From Rugalucina vietnamica (taxonomy: Eukaryota > Mollusca > Bivalvia > Lucinida > Lucinidae): DNA of 64,000 nt. The translations under genes were made by a program, and so were the position numbers. The stretch covers positions 24,327,621 through 24,391,620 of the forward strand of contig OZ024870.1 of assembly GCA_964017185.1 (NCBI GenBank), read 5' to 3'. Shown here piece after piece: positions 49,741 to 61,962 of this stretch. Numbering within the stretch: the first letter of the stretch is position 1; every line of letters starts with the position of its first letter. The notes beneath the pieces were generated by a model. That model did no database searches. It was not told the DNA's origin and saw only the letters and a program-made list of their open reading frames with translations.

Positions 49741-52585
49741 AGATCAGAATCAGAATCAGAATATAGTTTACTGGTGAAACGTCAAACTGACAATACCACA
49801 CCAGGGGGATGGGGCTTGACCGGAGGGGATTAGTCCCGAGCTCTCACAAGAGAAGTAAATTCAGCAGAGGAGATCAGAGAATCAGGGAGTTCATTCCAAT
49901 CTCTAATGGTCTGGGGGAAGAAACTGTGTAAATAGGCATTTGTACTTGCTGAAGGTATTTGAAGTGCCAAGGAGTGTTGATTCCTACAACGCCTATTTTT
50001 GGCGATAAGGTCATCCGTGGGTATTTTTGCTCTCCCTTTTAGACCTTTGTAAAGTATTATAATTTTATTATCCTTCCTTCTTTTCTGCAGGGATTCCAAT
50101 TTTAGTTTTTTAAGGATGCCAGTCATACTACCTTTTTCATATGTATAGTTCCTAGTTACAAACCTAGCCGCACGCTAGTCCCAAACTGAGCTACCATATT
50201 CAAGAATAGGTCTCACCAGACCTTTATAGGCAGCTTCTCTCACATCTTGGGAGCAAAAAAAAAAAACAAGGGTCCTATTGGCTGTGGTACACACATTGCT
50301 GATGTGAGTATTCCATTTTAAATCCTTAGTTATTGTTACACCAAGATATTTGATACTCTCAACATTTTCCAACACAGTACCCCCAAGCTTGTAAGAAGCC
50401 TGAATTTTACTAGTACGTTTATTTGTCAGCTGCATCATGTTGCACTTGACAGGTTGAAATCTCATACCCCATTTCCTGGTCCAACTACCTAATCGATCAA
50501 TATCCTTCTGAAGTTTCACTGTATTCTCCACATTCTTAATTTCACGATAACAAACACAATCATCAGCAAAGAGTCTGATTTCCGATTCAATATCTGAGGT
50601 GATATCATTTATATGCAACGAAAATAACAAGGGGCCAAGAACGGTGCCCTGTGGGACACCAGATACAACAGGAGCCTAGTCTGATTTAACGCCATTAACC
50701 ATAACTCTTTGTTGTCTATAGCAAAGGAAGGCATCAATCCATTTAATTGTCTTCCCACCAATTCCATAACTGAACAATTGACTTTTAAGGAGTTCATGCG
50801 GAGGAGTGTCAAAAGCTTTTTCAAAATCCAAGATAAATGTATCAACCTGACCTTGATTGTCTAAGATTTTTGCCCAGTCATCAGTCACTGTAGCTAACTG
50901 GGTTTCACAACTATGGGATTTCCTGAATGCATGTTGCCTGTCTGACAAAAGTTTATGATGATCCAAATGGGACATGATATTAGAACACACTATATGTTCC
51001 AGAAGTTTGCAGGGTACGCAGGTCAAGGAAACTGGACGATATATAGTTGCAAGCAAGAGACCTGTCAGCCTTTTTGAACAGGGGACAAATGTTTGCTAAA
51101 GACCATTCTTTGGGGATTTCACCCGAGTCTATTGACTGTTGAAAAAGATGTGCAAATACTGGACCTAGCTCAGATGTCAATTCCTTAAGGACTCTAGGAT
51201 GAAGCTCATCAGGACCTAAAGCTTTAGACGGGTTCAAAGCTTTCAGAAGTTTTGTGACACCTTCTTTGGATACCACTATGTCTTCCATAAACGGGGCTTT
51301 TCTATTCAAAAGAGGGACCTGGCTATGTTCAGTTTTGGTGAACACATCCGTTAATTGACCATTGAATTCACCAGCCTTTTCAAAATCTGATTCAGCAAGA
51401 CCACCTCCATTTCGCTTTTTCAAAGGGGGGACCTTGAACATCTTTTTTCTGACTATTTATGTACCGATAAAAATCTCTTGGATTAGCCTTAACATCACCA
51501 ACCAACTTATTTACATACAACTCATGCTGTTTTCTGATATCTGCTTTGATTTCTCTTCTCAAAGTTTCAAATTTTGTTCTAAATTTTGCACTCCCAGTTT
51601 TCTTCGCTTTAGCGTGAGTTGCATTTTTTCTACGAATCTTTCTTCTTATTTCAGGAGTTAACCATGGGACTGAGGAAACTGAGCGACTAGTCTTTGATGG
51701 GATATGTTTATCCACTGATTCCTGGATAAAAGATGTGATCAAATTAAAGTTTTCTTGAACTGACCGTGTGCCAGAGTAACCGTTGAAATATTTCTCCTTT
51801 GCAAATTTAAGGGCATCACCTTTCATAGATTCATAATCACCTTTCTGATATTTATACACCTTTCTCTTAGGTTTCTTGATGGGGGGAATAACTATTTTCA
51901 AAGTTCCAGAGACAATGTCATGATCACTAAGCCTGTCCGGGGAATGAATATCAACAAATTGTCCTGGAAGTGAAGTGAAATGGGAATCTCTTAAGAAAAG
52001 GAGGAAGGATAGTAGACTTATATTGCTATACAAAGGTCTAAAGGGTAAAGCCAGAATACCCACAGATGACCTTATCTCAAAGAATAGGCGTTGTAGAAAT
52101 CAACACTCTTTGGCTTTTCAGATACCTTCAGCTAGCAAAGAAGCGTACAAAAGTAGTTTCTTTCCACAGACTATCAGGGACTGGAATGACCTCCCTGATT
52201 CACTTATCTCCTCTGCTGAAATGTCTGATGACTGTGTGTCCAAGTTCGCTTCACTCGTGCGTTCAAGGGACTAATTTCTCCCCCATCCGAACCCCCTGGT
52301 GAAATAATGTTATTTGGCGTGTCACCAGTAAACTATTCAGATTCAGATTGATAATCAAATCCAATGTGTTTTGTCCTATTGTGGGGAAGTGCACTACCTG
52401 TTCCAATTCATGGCCACTTATAAGTTCTACGCTCAATGAAAAACCTTGTTTGTTGAGTCTATCTGGCCAAACAATATCTCTGAAGTTGAAATCACCCAAG
52501 ACATGGACCGAGGGGGGGGGGTTGTTTCCTTTATGTAAAGTTTTCACCTTTTCAAGTTGAAAAGATGAATGTCATGACTCTTAGA
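49741..52585 (-). mobile_element. CR1/Jockey-like LINE, nearly intact layout but frameshifted
   Basis: The minus strand carries an endonuclease piece (VHVLGDFNF, near 52500), SPDRLSDHD, the linker YRYINSQKKD, and reverse transcriptase with DTFILDFEKAFD, SGVPQGTVLGPLLF and LFADDCVCY. There are frameshifts near 51430 and 51060 and a TAG near 50679. Its 3' end is the repeat TCAGAATCAGAATCAGAA at 49743-49760, abutting the other LINE. An antisense copy of its own 3' end interrupts it at about 51985-52350. Confidence 0.88.
51985..52350 (+). mobile_element. Short 3'-end LINE copy nested in antisense inside its relative
   Basis: It encodes LKKRRKDSRLILLYKGLKG through FFPQTIRDWNDLPDSL and SLVRSRD, then a 3' UTR ending TCAGATTCAGATT. 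The same region occurs on the minus strand at 50110-49830. It splits the endonuclease reading of the host LINE. Confidence 0.87.
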
Positions 52586-52832
52586 TATATATTGCCCTGA
52601 TGTCTATTCAGTCGTAGAATAGCCGTCTTTACATTGATCTAACCCCCACCCCATCCCCACCCATGACAGTCGAAAAAAATTTGGAGGGAAGAAAAATAAA
52701 ATAAATCCTCAATATTCCAGCCCATATTTATTCATCAGTGCTTCATATATGTGCAGATACAGACCTGAAACCTTAATTCTGCTTCTTGCAATATTATTTT
52801 GCTTGCTATCTCTGTCGTTCGAGCAGTTTGAA

Positions 52833-53981
52833 ATGTCATACACACGCTCCAACTCAAAGCTCCCTAGGGCCACAAAAACACAGAAAATGCCTGACAGAAA
52901 CTCCACTGAACACAATTATGTCAAACAAGGAGGTTCTAAAAATGGAGTGAAACCTAAGACAAATACCCAAACATTGAATCAAGATGAAAGTTACACGGAT
53001 GACAATTCTGAAAATAGCTTCAGCTTGTTGAGTGAATCTGAAACTGCTCCATGCCACAATTGTGAAAAACTTTTGCCTAAATCTAGTGAAGGTGTTTGCT
53101 GCAATTTCTGCGAGCACTGGTACTGCCTAAAATGTTCTCACCTAAAAAAGATGATATATCAAGCCCTTAAGGGCTCTCCTGACAGTTTAATGTGGTTTTG
53201 TGAACATTGTCTCACTGCCTTTCCTGGAGTGAAGAAAGTTATGATCCAGATAGGTTCCCTGGAAGACAAATATGAGAAACTTGATGAAAGAGTGACTAGT
53301 TTAGAGACACAACCTAAAGAAATTGAAAATATCTCTGAAATTGTTAGAGAGGAGGTTAAAGAATTACAAGATATTGAAAGTAGAAAGCTCCACATGGTAT
53401 GCTTTAATTTGCCAGAGAGCGAAAGCTCAGATCCTGATGAAAGAAAGTCTGACGACACAAATAGTTTGAAGTCATTGATACATGAAGACATGAAATTGTA
53501 TGATAAGAACATTGAAATTGAAAATCCTGTCCGACTAGGAAAGAAAATTGAAAAAACCCAGTCAGTAGCCGGTTCTAATACAAACAAGACAGGTGACCGG
53601 CCGTTGCGATTCAAGGTATGGAAGTTCGAAGACAAGCGCGTAATCCTACAAGCTAACTCAGAACTTAAAAACTCTTCAGATGAAAATGTGAAGAAAATCT
53701 TCATTACACCAGATCAAACACGTAGGCAACGGGAAGAGTCTTTTAAACTTAGAGAAGAACTACGGTATCGTAAACGAGTGAAAAATGAGAAAAACTTGAA
53801 AATTAGTCGAGGCCGAATAGTATCAGTAGAACAGAGTAATGACACAGATACTGAAACGTCAAATAATGGCCGTGGGTACACTGGAACAAGAGTGTTCAAC
53901 TCGAGAACATTCACAGGTGGATCAGGGGCAGCTGTGAATACAGGCCCCTCTGGGTTTCGACCCTCTCAAGGAGAAAAATAA
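52833..53981 (+). CDS. LINE ORF1: PHD-like finger, coiled coil, RNA-binding-like domain
   Basis: This is the likely chaperone protein of the retrotransposon. From the upstream-most in-frame ATG (52749) there are 410 codons. I prefer the ATG at 52833, which gives 382 residues beginning MSYTRSN, because the preceding 28 residues are hydrophobic and unlike the rest. Counting from 52749, a Cys/His cluster at residues 102-154 (CHNC, CCNFC, HWYCLKC, CEHC) resembles a PHD finger. Residues 165-210 are heptad-like and Glu/Lys-rich. From about 213, RKLHMVCFNLPES resembles the L1 ORF1 RNA-binding fold. The end is Gly/Ser-rich. The ORF is uninterrupted, so the copy is young or was recently active. Confidence 0.83.
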   Translation: MSYTRSNSKLPRATKTQKMPDRNSTEHNYVKQGGSKNGVKPKTNTQTLNQDESYTDDNSENSFSLLSESETAPCHNCEKLLPKSSEGVCCNFCEHWYCLKCSHLKKMIYQALKGSPDSLMWFCEHCLTAFPGVKKVMIQIGSLEDKYEKLDERVTSLETQPKEIENISEIVREEVKELQDIESRKLHMVCFNLPESESSDPDERKSDDTNSLKSLIHEDMKLYDKNIEIENPVRLGKKIEKTQSVAGSNTNKTGDRPLRFKVWKFEDKRVILQANSELKNSSDENVKKIFITPDQTRRQREESFKLREELRYRKRVKNEKNLKISRGRIVSVEQSNDTDTETSNNGRGYTGTRVFNSRTFTGGSGAAVNTGPSGFRPSQGEK

Positions 53982-54418
53982 GATAAATCACAGTGACTAT
54001 GTAAATACGTTAAAAGTTAATTCTTGTTCGAGTTCTTTATCAAGTGTTCAAGTTGATAGTTTACATTTTAACAGTTCAAAATTTGAAAGTGTTGATAAAC
54101 ATAATACATATTCATATGAAACTTTTGAAACAGAATGCACAGTGGGAAGAAACTCCCTAGAGTCGAATAGTTCTGACTCTTTTGATTCCTCAGAAATGGA
54201 CAGTTCTACAAATAATGAACATAATAATACCCATAGTGGAAATGACAATTCAAATATTACCCATAGTGAAAATGACAATAGTGACCATTTATGTATAGAA
54301 ATAGAACTTATTTTTCCAGTATTGACAGAAAATATATCAACAAAAAGGCGAAACTTCTATAGGGGAGATTATAAATCTGCGAACTCTAAACTTACTGATA
54401 TATATAAACTGGGAGGTT

Positions 54419-56461
54419 ATGGAGGAAATGAATGTTGAGCAATGTTGGACATTTTTCTCAGAAAATGTGAAGGCAGTTATAAATGACACCATTCCAATAC
54501 ATAAAGACCCCAAGAAAAAACCCAAACCACCATGGATGGACCATTTTTGTCTTAAGCTTGTTGAGCAGAAATACAGAGCTTGGAAACGTTATACTTTCTC
54601 GAGAAATCGCATTGATTACTTAGATTATTGTAAAATTAGAAACAAAGTATCTAGGAGTGTTCGGTATGCTAAAAGAAAATATGAAAGAGGTATATCGTTA
54701 GAAGCCAAGGAGAATCCAAAATCTTTCTGGAAATTTGTGAAGAGTAAAACTAAAACAAGGTCAGGTATTGGAGATTTAAAAAATGACAGTGGTGAATGGA
54801 TTAGCGACGATCATGAAAAAGCAAACGAACTAAATTCATTCTTCAGCTCAGTCTTTACCAAGCATGAAAATGACAATATGCCAGAATTTGAACCTATTAT
54901 TACAAGTACAGTTTGTGACATTACAATTACTAAACAAAAGGTTGAATCAATGCTCAAAGTGTTAAATGTATCAAAATCTACAGGACCAGATGAGTTTCAC
55001 CCTCGCTTCTTAAAAGAGACGGCCGAATCTATTGCCTTACCAGTGACTATACTGTTTAATAAGTCATTAAATGAAGGATCAATACCACAAGAATGGAAAC
55101 TTGCAAACGTAACATGTATACACAAAAGTGGAGATAAAACTTCAGCATCTAATTATAGACCCATCAGTATTACTAGCATTCTATGTAGGATGTTGGAACG
55201 GATCATTAAGACAGTATTAATGGATCATTGTAATGACAATCATATCTTCTCGGACTCTCAGTATGGTTTTCGACAAAGAAGAGGTTGCATACTACAGTTA
55301 CTCAAAGTATTTGATGACTGGTCGAAGTTCATTGACTCTGACACACCCGTGGATGCGGTTTTCCTTGATTTTAGGAAAGCGTTCGATTGTGTGCCGCACA
55401 AGCGGCTTTTAATGAAAATTGAAAAGCTTGGAATAACGGGAAACCTTCTGAAATGGATCACAGACTTTCTTACTAATCGTCAACAACGTGTACTCATCAA
55501 CGGTATTTCATCGGAATGGACCGAAGTCTCTAGCGGGGTACCCCAAGGCTCGGTCCTTGGACCAATATTATTCATACTATTTGTGAATGACTTACCATCT
55601 GAAGTTAACTCCTACTGCAAACTTTTCGCCGATGATGCAAAATTGTATAAAGACTTGGAGAATCTACAAGACTTTGAAATGATCCAAAACGATATCGATA
55701 GACTATGTCAGTGGACAAGCAAATGGTTAATGTTCTTCAATGTGAACAAGTGTAAAATTTTACACATTGGTAAAGAAAATCCTAATTTTGACTATCAAAT
55801 GAAAGATAAAGATGGTACCATTAAAAATCTAACGGTTGTAAATTGTGAAAAAGACCTTGGAATTTATGTTCAAGACAATCTCAAGTTTGACCAACATATC
55901 AGCATAACTGTTAATAGAGCAAATAGACTTGTCGGTTTGATAAAGCGTGCTTTCTCTTACTTGGATGAAGAGACCTTACTAGTGCTACATAAAACGTTGA
56001 TTCGACCGATCCTGGATTATGGGAACCTAATATGGTTTCCAACACTAAAAAAGGACATCAGAGCCATTGAAAATGTACAAAGGAGAATTACTAAAATACT
56101 TCCAGAGTTGTCCAACCTTAGTTATGAAGAAAGATTACAAAGACTTTCATTGTCAACCTTAATGTATAGACGTAATCGAATGGACATGATTCAAGTCTTC
56201 AAAATTGTGCAGAACATAGACGACATTTCAATGAATGGCTTATTTGAATTTTCTGATACTCAAACACGTGGCAACTCAATGAAACTGAAAAAGCCAAGAG
56301 CCTTGAAAACATTTAGGATGAATTCATTCTGTGTGAGAACCATCAACAAATGGAATGCTTTACCAAATGATATTGTAAACTCTAAAACGGTTTTGTGCTT
56401 TAAAACCGCTTATGACAGACTTATGGGAAACAACAAATACACAACCCAGGAAATCTACTAA
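54419..56461 (+). CDS. LINE ORF2 fragment: intact reverse transcriptase, endonuclease missing
   Basis: The 680-codon open frame copies element RNA into DNA in relatives. Visible blocks: NYRPIS near residue 245, FLDFRKAFD at 315-323, [11 protein letters not shown] at 372-382, FADDAKLY at 403-410 (both catalytic aspartates kept), and a C-terminal region with RPILDYGNLIW. The true ORF2 would start upstream. A frameshift near 54400 separates this frame from the residual endonuclease end (about 54280-54400). The element therefore has a plausible active polymerase and no endonuclease of its own. Confidence 0.9.
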   Translation: MEEMNVEQCWTFFSENVKAVINDTIPIHKDPKKKPKPPWMDHFCLKLVEQKYRAWKRYTFSRNRIDYLDYCKIRNKVSRSVRYAKRKYERGISLEAKENPKSFWKFVKSKTKTRSGIGDLKNDSGEWISDDHEKANELNSFFSSVFTKHENDNMPEFEPIITSTVCDITITKQKVESMLKVLNVSKSTGPDEFHPRFLKETAESIALPVTILFNKSLNEGSIPQEWKLANVTCIHKSGDKTSASNYRPISITSILCRMLERIIKTVLMDHCNDNHIFSDSQYGFRQRRGCILQLLKVFDDWSKFIDSDTPVDAVFLDFRKAFDCVPHKRLLMKIEKLGITGNLLKWITDFLTNRQQRVLINGISSEWTEVSSGVPQGSVLGPILFILFVNDLPSEVNSYCKLFADDAKLYKDLENLQDFEMIQNDIDRLCQWTSKWLMFFNVNKCKILHIGKENPNFDYQMKDKDGTIKNLTVVNCEKDLGIYVQDNLKFDQHISITVNRANRLVGLIKRAFSYLDEETLLVLHKTLIRPILDYGNLIWFPTLKKDIRAIENVQRRITKILPELSNLSYEERLQRLSLSTLMYRRNRMDMIQVFKIVQNIDDISMNGLFEFSDTQTRGNSMKLKKPRALKTFRMNSFCVRTINKWNALPNDIVNSKTVLCFKTAYDRLMGNNKYTTQEIY

Positions 56462-57355
56462 CCGATATACGACTGTCACATACTATACCTAAATATTGAC
56501 ATTTTAAACCCGGAAGTCGGAAATTCCTAAATGTTATGATAAGAAGAGACGTAGAAGACGAGTTTTGGGAACTCAACAACTCTACAAGAACCAGTACCAG
56601 TACCAGTACCAGTTTCAGTTTCGTTTCCTATACATGAATGTCGTTTCTTGTTATGAACGCTTGACCAGTGAGTGTATCTGTCACTCAATGCATTGACCAA
56701 AATTTCTGATGTTATGGAATCAAAGCCAATACTAAAGAGAACACGATTACAATCAATATGTCGATGTGTAGAAAACCATTTTGCAGTGCAGTCAATTTGT
56801 GACAGAGTTCTGAATTTTGACCTGCAGCCACACTACCAGAAACAGACCCATGGGACCGATGTGATGGACTAAAAGTCAGCCATATAGAGTTCCTATAGTT
56901 TTGTAACCCTCGTCAGGGTATCTACGATCTAAACCTAGATGCGCTATGATAAGCAGTCACCACGATCGAGACTGCTTGCTAGATTTTACCGCTATTTGAC
57001 GGGGAGTGTCGAAAATGGATAAATTTAATTGATTGTGGTTAACTGTCTAGTCAGTATAGATGGGTTCACTAGTTTTTTTATTAAGCGCATTATGTGACAA
57101 AACGCGTAATTGAGAGAGAGCAGTCGATCATGGGTAGAATTTTCTTCATATTCAAAGTAAACACTGTGGAAAAGGTCCTGAGGGACCTTTTCCAATAAAA
57201 ATAAAAATAGATTGTCATTGTCAATTTAATAGCTACCATACTTCTGTTCACAAAACGTAAACGGTAGTAAAGAAGTATCTTTTCGTAGAAAAATGAAATT
57301 CCTTCTGTAGGACACTGCTAGACCCATTTTTTTTTTTTTTTAGTTCAGTTTTACC

Positions 57356-57560
57356 CCAGCAGGCACACAACGTTGATTCAACATTGACATCCGGTTAATA
57401 AACAGATAAATGGTTGATATGTTGATCAACCTTGCTCAACCGAATGTCAACCTTTACTCAGCATTAGAATTGACAACGGTGAAACAACATTAACTTGATA
57501 ATATTTAATCAAGGTTGATAAATATATCACATATATCTGACGGTTGAAGATACGTTCTAG
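57356..57560. mobile_element. Family C repeat, copy 2
   Basis: It starts CAGCAGGCACACAACGTTGA and continues with GATTCAACATTG, GTTGATC and CAAGGTTGAT words. The right edge is not clear. Confidence 0.65.
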
Positions 57561-58904
57561 ATAGCATTCTAAGAGATGTTGGGTAAACAATGAAACATCT
57601 ACATTTTATCATCACTTTACAAAATTACCAAATTGGACGAGCTCGAGGGAAAGTCATTAAATTATAATTTGTCGGAGAATACAAGTATAACACGCAGCGA
57701 AGACTAAGTAAGTCCGTGAAGACTAATCTCAGATCCATCCGGGTTTTTTGGAGTGGGAGTCTTTTTCTGATTGCGCCTTTTCCTGATCTTTGCCTACTTG
57801 TACTTCTTTACTGGTTACACAGGTGACATTTCGAAAATGTCGTTAACTAAAAAAAAGCGAAAGTTTATATCTTCTTTTCTATAGTTTATTGCATTCAATT
57901 GACGCAAACACCATGCTTGTAACTAATTTTCAGGCTGGCAGTGGAATGAACCAATCGATAAGGTCAACGCACGAAATAATGTTTCTCGGACTTTTTTCTG
58001 ACTCTATAGCGTACATATAAATGATATGCTAGCGTAGACTGTCGATCAAGAAAAGGACTATGCTAAAGTTTATGTACCGTTCGCCGAGCATTTCTCTTGA
58101 ATAAACACGATAAAAGTTTATTGTGCAGGCTTTCTTCGCTGTTTGCAACAAAGTGTTTTACCGTGGCATGATTACTCATTAATTTCTAAAGAGTTCTGTT
58201 TTTTCTCTGAAACATGATATCTTTGATACACATCAGAATAACACATATATATTACCGTACTTTATGTTTTGCAAAAGTTGATATATTCATTATTTTCTGT
58301 ATTTCTGATTGAAAACATACATGGTGGGTATTCGTTAGAGCCACCTGAACCAGACAGTCCTTGTGAGTACCTTCTATGTATATTTTGTACTGAAACAAAA
58401 AACGAAGAAGGTTAATGTCGTCTGACCATCCTCAAAAATTCAAGTGCGTTTATTTGAGGACTATACGGCATTGTTTTCATAATTGAAACGCATGCGTATT
58501 CTGCTCAGAAAATATTCGCGGTCTTTTGACAACCACACAGTGCTAAGACAACATCAGATTCTGGAAAGATCTGTTTAAATTCGAATTTCAAGGTAAGACG
58601 TTTATCTTTTATAAATAATCAGAATGTACAATAATATATGATACCGCAAAATGCATGTCTATTAAACGGTCAAGCTATTTGACCTATAGCTATCGCAAAA
58701 TGCGCCAACATCCATAGAATGATAAAATCTACTGATCTACATATTATGTAATTCAAAAATATGCCCTACAAGATAAGCATACGTTTATTTAAGGCATGTG
58801 ATGTGAGATAAATATTGTATTTCTAAAATGTGACTGTAACGTAGCCTATACGTAATAAAATTGGCGTTTCTTCTACGTGTGTAGCAAAAACGACGAGCAA
58901 ACAA

Positions 58905-59012
58905 AATAGCGTTGAATCAACATTGAGTTTTCAACACTGAATCAAAATTGACAGCCCAAAGTTGAATCAACATTCATTTCAAAGTTGAATCAACATTGAT
59001 GTCTCAATATTC
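58905..59012. mobile_element. Family C repeat fragment, copy 3
   Basis: It has repeats of GTTGAATCAACATT (58912, 58971, 58986 regions) without the CAGCAGGC end. Confidence 0.6.
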
Positions 59013-59316
59013 CCTCAGGTCTGAGTACGGTATTTTCAAATATCACGTAATACGCGTTAACACAAAATTGCCTGTTTTGTTGTTGCAACACGCTTGGCTA
59101 TTAAGGAGCAGTTAAACAGCAATAAATGTGGATTATTCATAAATTTTATCCAGTGGTGTTTTCATATATTGCTGGTTTTTAAAATTCTTACTACTGAGAC
59201 GGGCTAAACTGAACAACCCTGCATCTAGCAAGCTCGGACCCCTAACCAGCTAACCACGATTCAATCTTAAGAAATTACTCCTGTAACAGAGCTCAACGTT
59301 TCATTCAAAATTACAC

Positions 59317-59598
59317 TTGCCGAATGTTGCAACATAACACTATTTTTGTTAATCCTCATACCTGTTTATTGAGGGGAGGTGAGTTGGCAAACAATCCTCA
59401 TACCCATAAACATGGGGAGGTGAGACATTTTTTTTTCTTTTAATGAGAATAATGATGTCATTAAATTTTAACTAACATGTACCATCATTGCAACATAAAC
59501 ACACATTTCTTGTCAATCCTCATACCTGTTTATTGTGGGGAGGTGAGTTGACAAACAATCCTCATACCCATAAACATGGGGAGGTGAGACAAATATTC
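59317..59598. repeat. Two direct repeats with internal inverted repeats
   Basis: CAATCCTCATACCTGTTTATTG.GGGGAGGTGAG and CATAAACATGGGGAGGTGAG occur twice (about 59350-59427 and 59515-59589). Confidence 0.82.
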
Positions 59599-59637
59599 TA
59601 AATCACCAACCATTCAATAAATTAAGTCAACATCATT

Positions 59638-60959
59638 CACGGCTAACAAACCTTTAAATGCGTAACCGCGGTTAAGAAAAGAAATCCGATTCATGTCCTT
59701 CCGGTTTCGCATCAGATGACCAACAAAAGGTAAACAAACTTTTGCAGCTCGTGTTTCCGAGTAAAATATTTCGATTCGAAGACAAATATTATAATTCTCT
59801 CAATGCTATTTTATTAGTTAGACATTGCTATATTTGGACCCCAAAGGATTTCCAGAAATTTTTCTTTAAAATCATGATTTTTATTCCCTACCCCAAAACA
59901 CATGTTGGGATTGCATTGTACACGACGAAAATGTGGGTCAGTCGCGGGGATATTTTTAGATTTCCGCTCATTACGTCCATATTAACGGAAAGCAATACAG
60001 TGCGATGGTGATTTTAACATTGTTTGAAGTCTGGTGACAGTTTCGTTGCCTCTGGCCAATGCATTCTATGCATATGTGGTTAAAAGCTGTGTCAACATTT
60101 CGGTTACGAATTTAATCATTAGAATGATAGCAATATAGTCATTATAGAACACATGTATTAAAGTTTTTGTTTTTGTTAATTGTTTTACGCTGAAGATTAT
60201 TGTCACATTCTCTCGTCCTTTCTTAACAGTTGCTTACTCAAATTTGGTGTGTTTGTGATATTTGCAGTGAAAATGTTTGATATAAAATAATACAAACTAC
60301 ATGTAATACAATAGTTCACATGCATGATATTCCTGTTCATGAAGACGATTTTACAGCATTCTGTATACTTAAATTTGTTTTTTCTTGGTTTTATGTCTTT
60401 CAAAACGCTTTACAGGGAAATAAATACCATAACATGAACAGGTTGAGGTTTTCAAACGTATCTTGAAATATATCCTTCATATTTTAATGATTAAATGCGT
60501 ACCCATCTTTTCCTTCCCTTCAAATCGATAATGACGGGCATTAACACAACAAAATACTGGCACAGACATCAGATGCAATTTAGTTAATACATATCTGTAA
60601 ATTTGTCGTGGAACAATCACTAAAATTTGATATTTACCAGCAAATTGTCCAATTTTTAGTTGTATTTCGCCGACTTTGGCCTTGTTTAGACACCAGGTTC
60701 GAGGAAGGGAATAAATAACTCAAAGACCATCAAATTATTTTGCGAGCTACTTTGGTGCTGAGTTACAATAGTAAATAAGTGACAAAATAGCATTAATAGA
60801 TAATCGATATATTTCTGTAGTAAAATATAATCATCAATCGATCCTAGTAGTGTATGTTTTGTTTACATTTTCTTGGTCTTCATATGCGGAACCGGAAGGG
60901 CGTGAATCGGATTTTCTTTCTTAACCGGCGGTTACGCATTTAAAGGTTTGTTAGCCGTG
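59638..60959. mobile_element. 1.32-kb DNA transposon-like element, about 100-bp TIRs, 6-bp target duplication
   Basis: The left end CACGGCTAACAAACC and the right end GGTTTGTTAGCCGTG continue as imperfect inverted repeats for about 100 bp (to the GTAAACAAAC region). ATCATT lies at 59632-59637 and 60960-60965. The longest internal ORF is 89 codons and unrecognised. Confidence 0.88.
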
Positions 60960-60965
60960 ATCATT

Positions 60966-61825
60966 ATCACCAGGGAAAATGGTATATATCACCAAAAGAC
61001 CAACAAACAAAATTGACACGTCAAACTGAGTGAGAAGCTCTTTCCCAGTCTCGACTTATTAAAGCTTTAAATAAACCAAAATGACAAATTTGACAAACAT
61101 GTAATTCGGACTAATTCATTTCATAAATGTTAGCTGCATGTTACCATGTGATAAAATTTACCAAGTAACATGTTCAAGTTATGTTAAGATAAAGGTTGAA
61201 GAAAATATTTTGCAGATAACAAAGTTGCCTTGAGTATTCTTAAAACATTGCCTAATTCTTCTTGTGGCTTTCAGATGAGCGATCATTGCACAGTGCTACT
61301 TGTTTACAATCTAAGAGCAACTTTTTTCATATTTTGTACAATACATGTAATGCATGTACCTTCCTATGTAATATGTGGTGTTTAATAGTTATTTTCACTG
61401 TCTTTCAAAGACTGATGACCAATGCTCTGATGTCGCATTTTAACATGGAGGGGAGATCAAATAATGAGGACAAGATTGGATTCAAGAAAACTATCTTGTA
61501 TACAGTCATTACAGGTATTAAATACTAATAAAAGTACTCATCTAACATGTCTAAAAATAAGACAGGCTACGTAAAGAAATATTATATTCACTACCTGAAG
61601 AAGTTGGGACAAGTATAACCTCTCTTTAAAAGTAATCACTGCAGTTCAAAATGAGGTATTCGTAAAGCTGTAATATTGTGGTCAATCATCAATATTGCTC
61701 CATTTTGACACCAGACACTGTCAAAATATGACTCAAAAATTTGTTGCAAGGAACTTAAAACGACCAAAACATATGCATTTATGTAATATAAAAGTGTAAA
61801 TGTTTTAACATTTATTCACTTTCAG
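60966..61825. other. No gene recognised
   Basis: AT-rich, with one 88-codon open stretch (61262-61528) that I do not recognise. Confidence 0.45.
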
Positions 61826-61962
61826 ACAGTGTCCTCAATTCTTTTGAGAAGGGAACGGTAAAACTGTGACATTAACAAAGAAATATCCAGCAAACTACGA
61901 TGGTTAGCCTACAGAAAAGGTGGAGATAAATGCCGTACAAAGGAGAAAAATAAGCAACATAT

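Larger units (their letters stand above)
52690..56640 (+). mobile_element. LINE with intact ORF1 and reverse transcriptase but deleted endonuclease
   Basis: Two long ORFs lie in series (52749-53981 and 54419-56461), followed by a 3' tail with ACCAGT repeats near 56590-56615. The stretch between them (about 53985-54410) keeps only SDHLCIEIE and the KRRNFYRGDY block, so most of the endonuclease domain is missing. The clade looks CR1/Jockey-like. Confidence 0.88.
56640..59637. other. Intergenic; no gene recognised
   Basis: It contains family C repeats, a recurrence (57740-57810) of the repeat also seen at 25090, and a diverged family-B-like core near 58310-58380 (GGTGGGTATTCGTTAGAGCC). Confidence 0.5.

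Noticed and set aside
53159-53704. 181-codon minus-strand ORF
   Set aside because: Antisense shadow of the LINE ORF1 reading frame.
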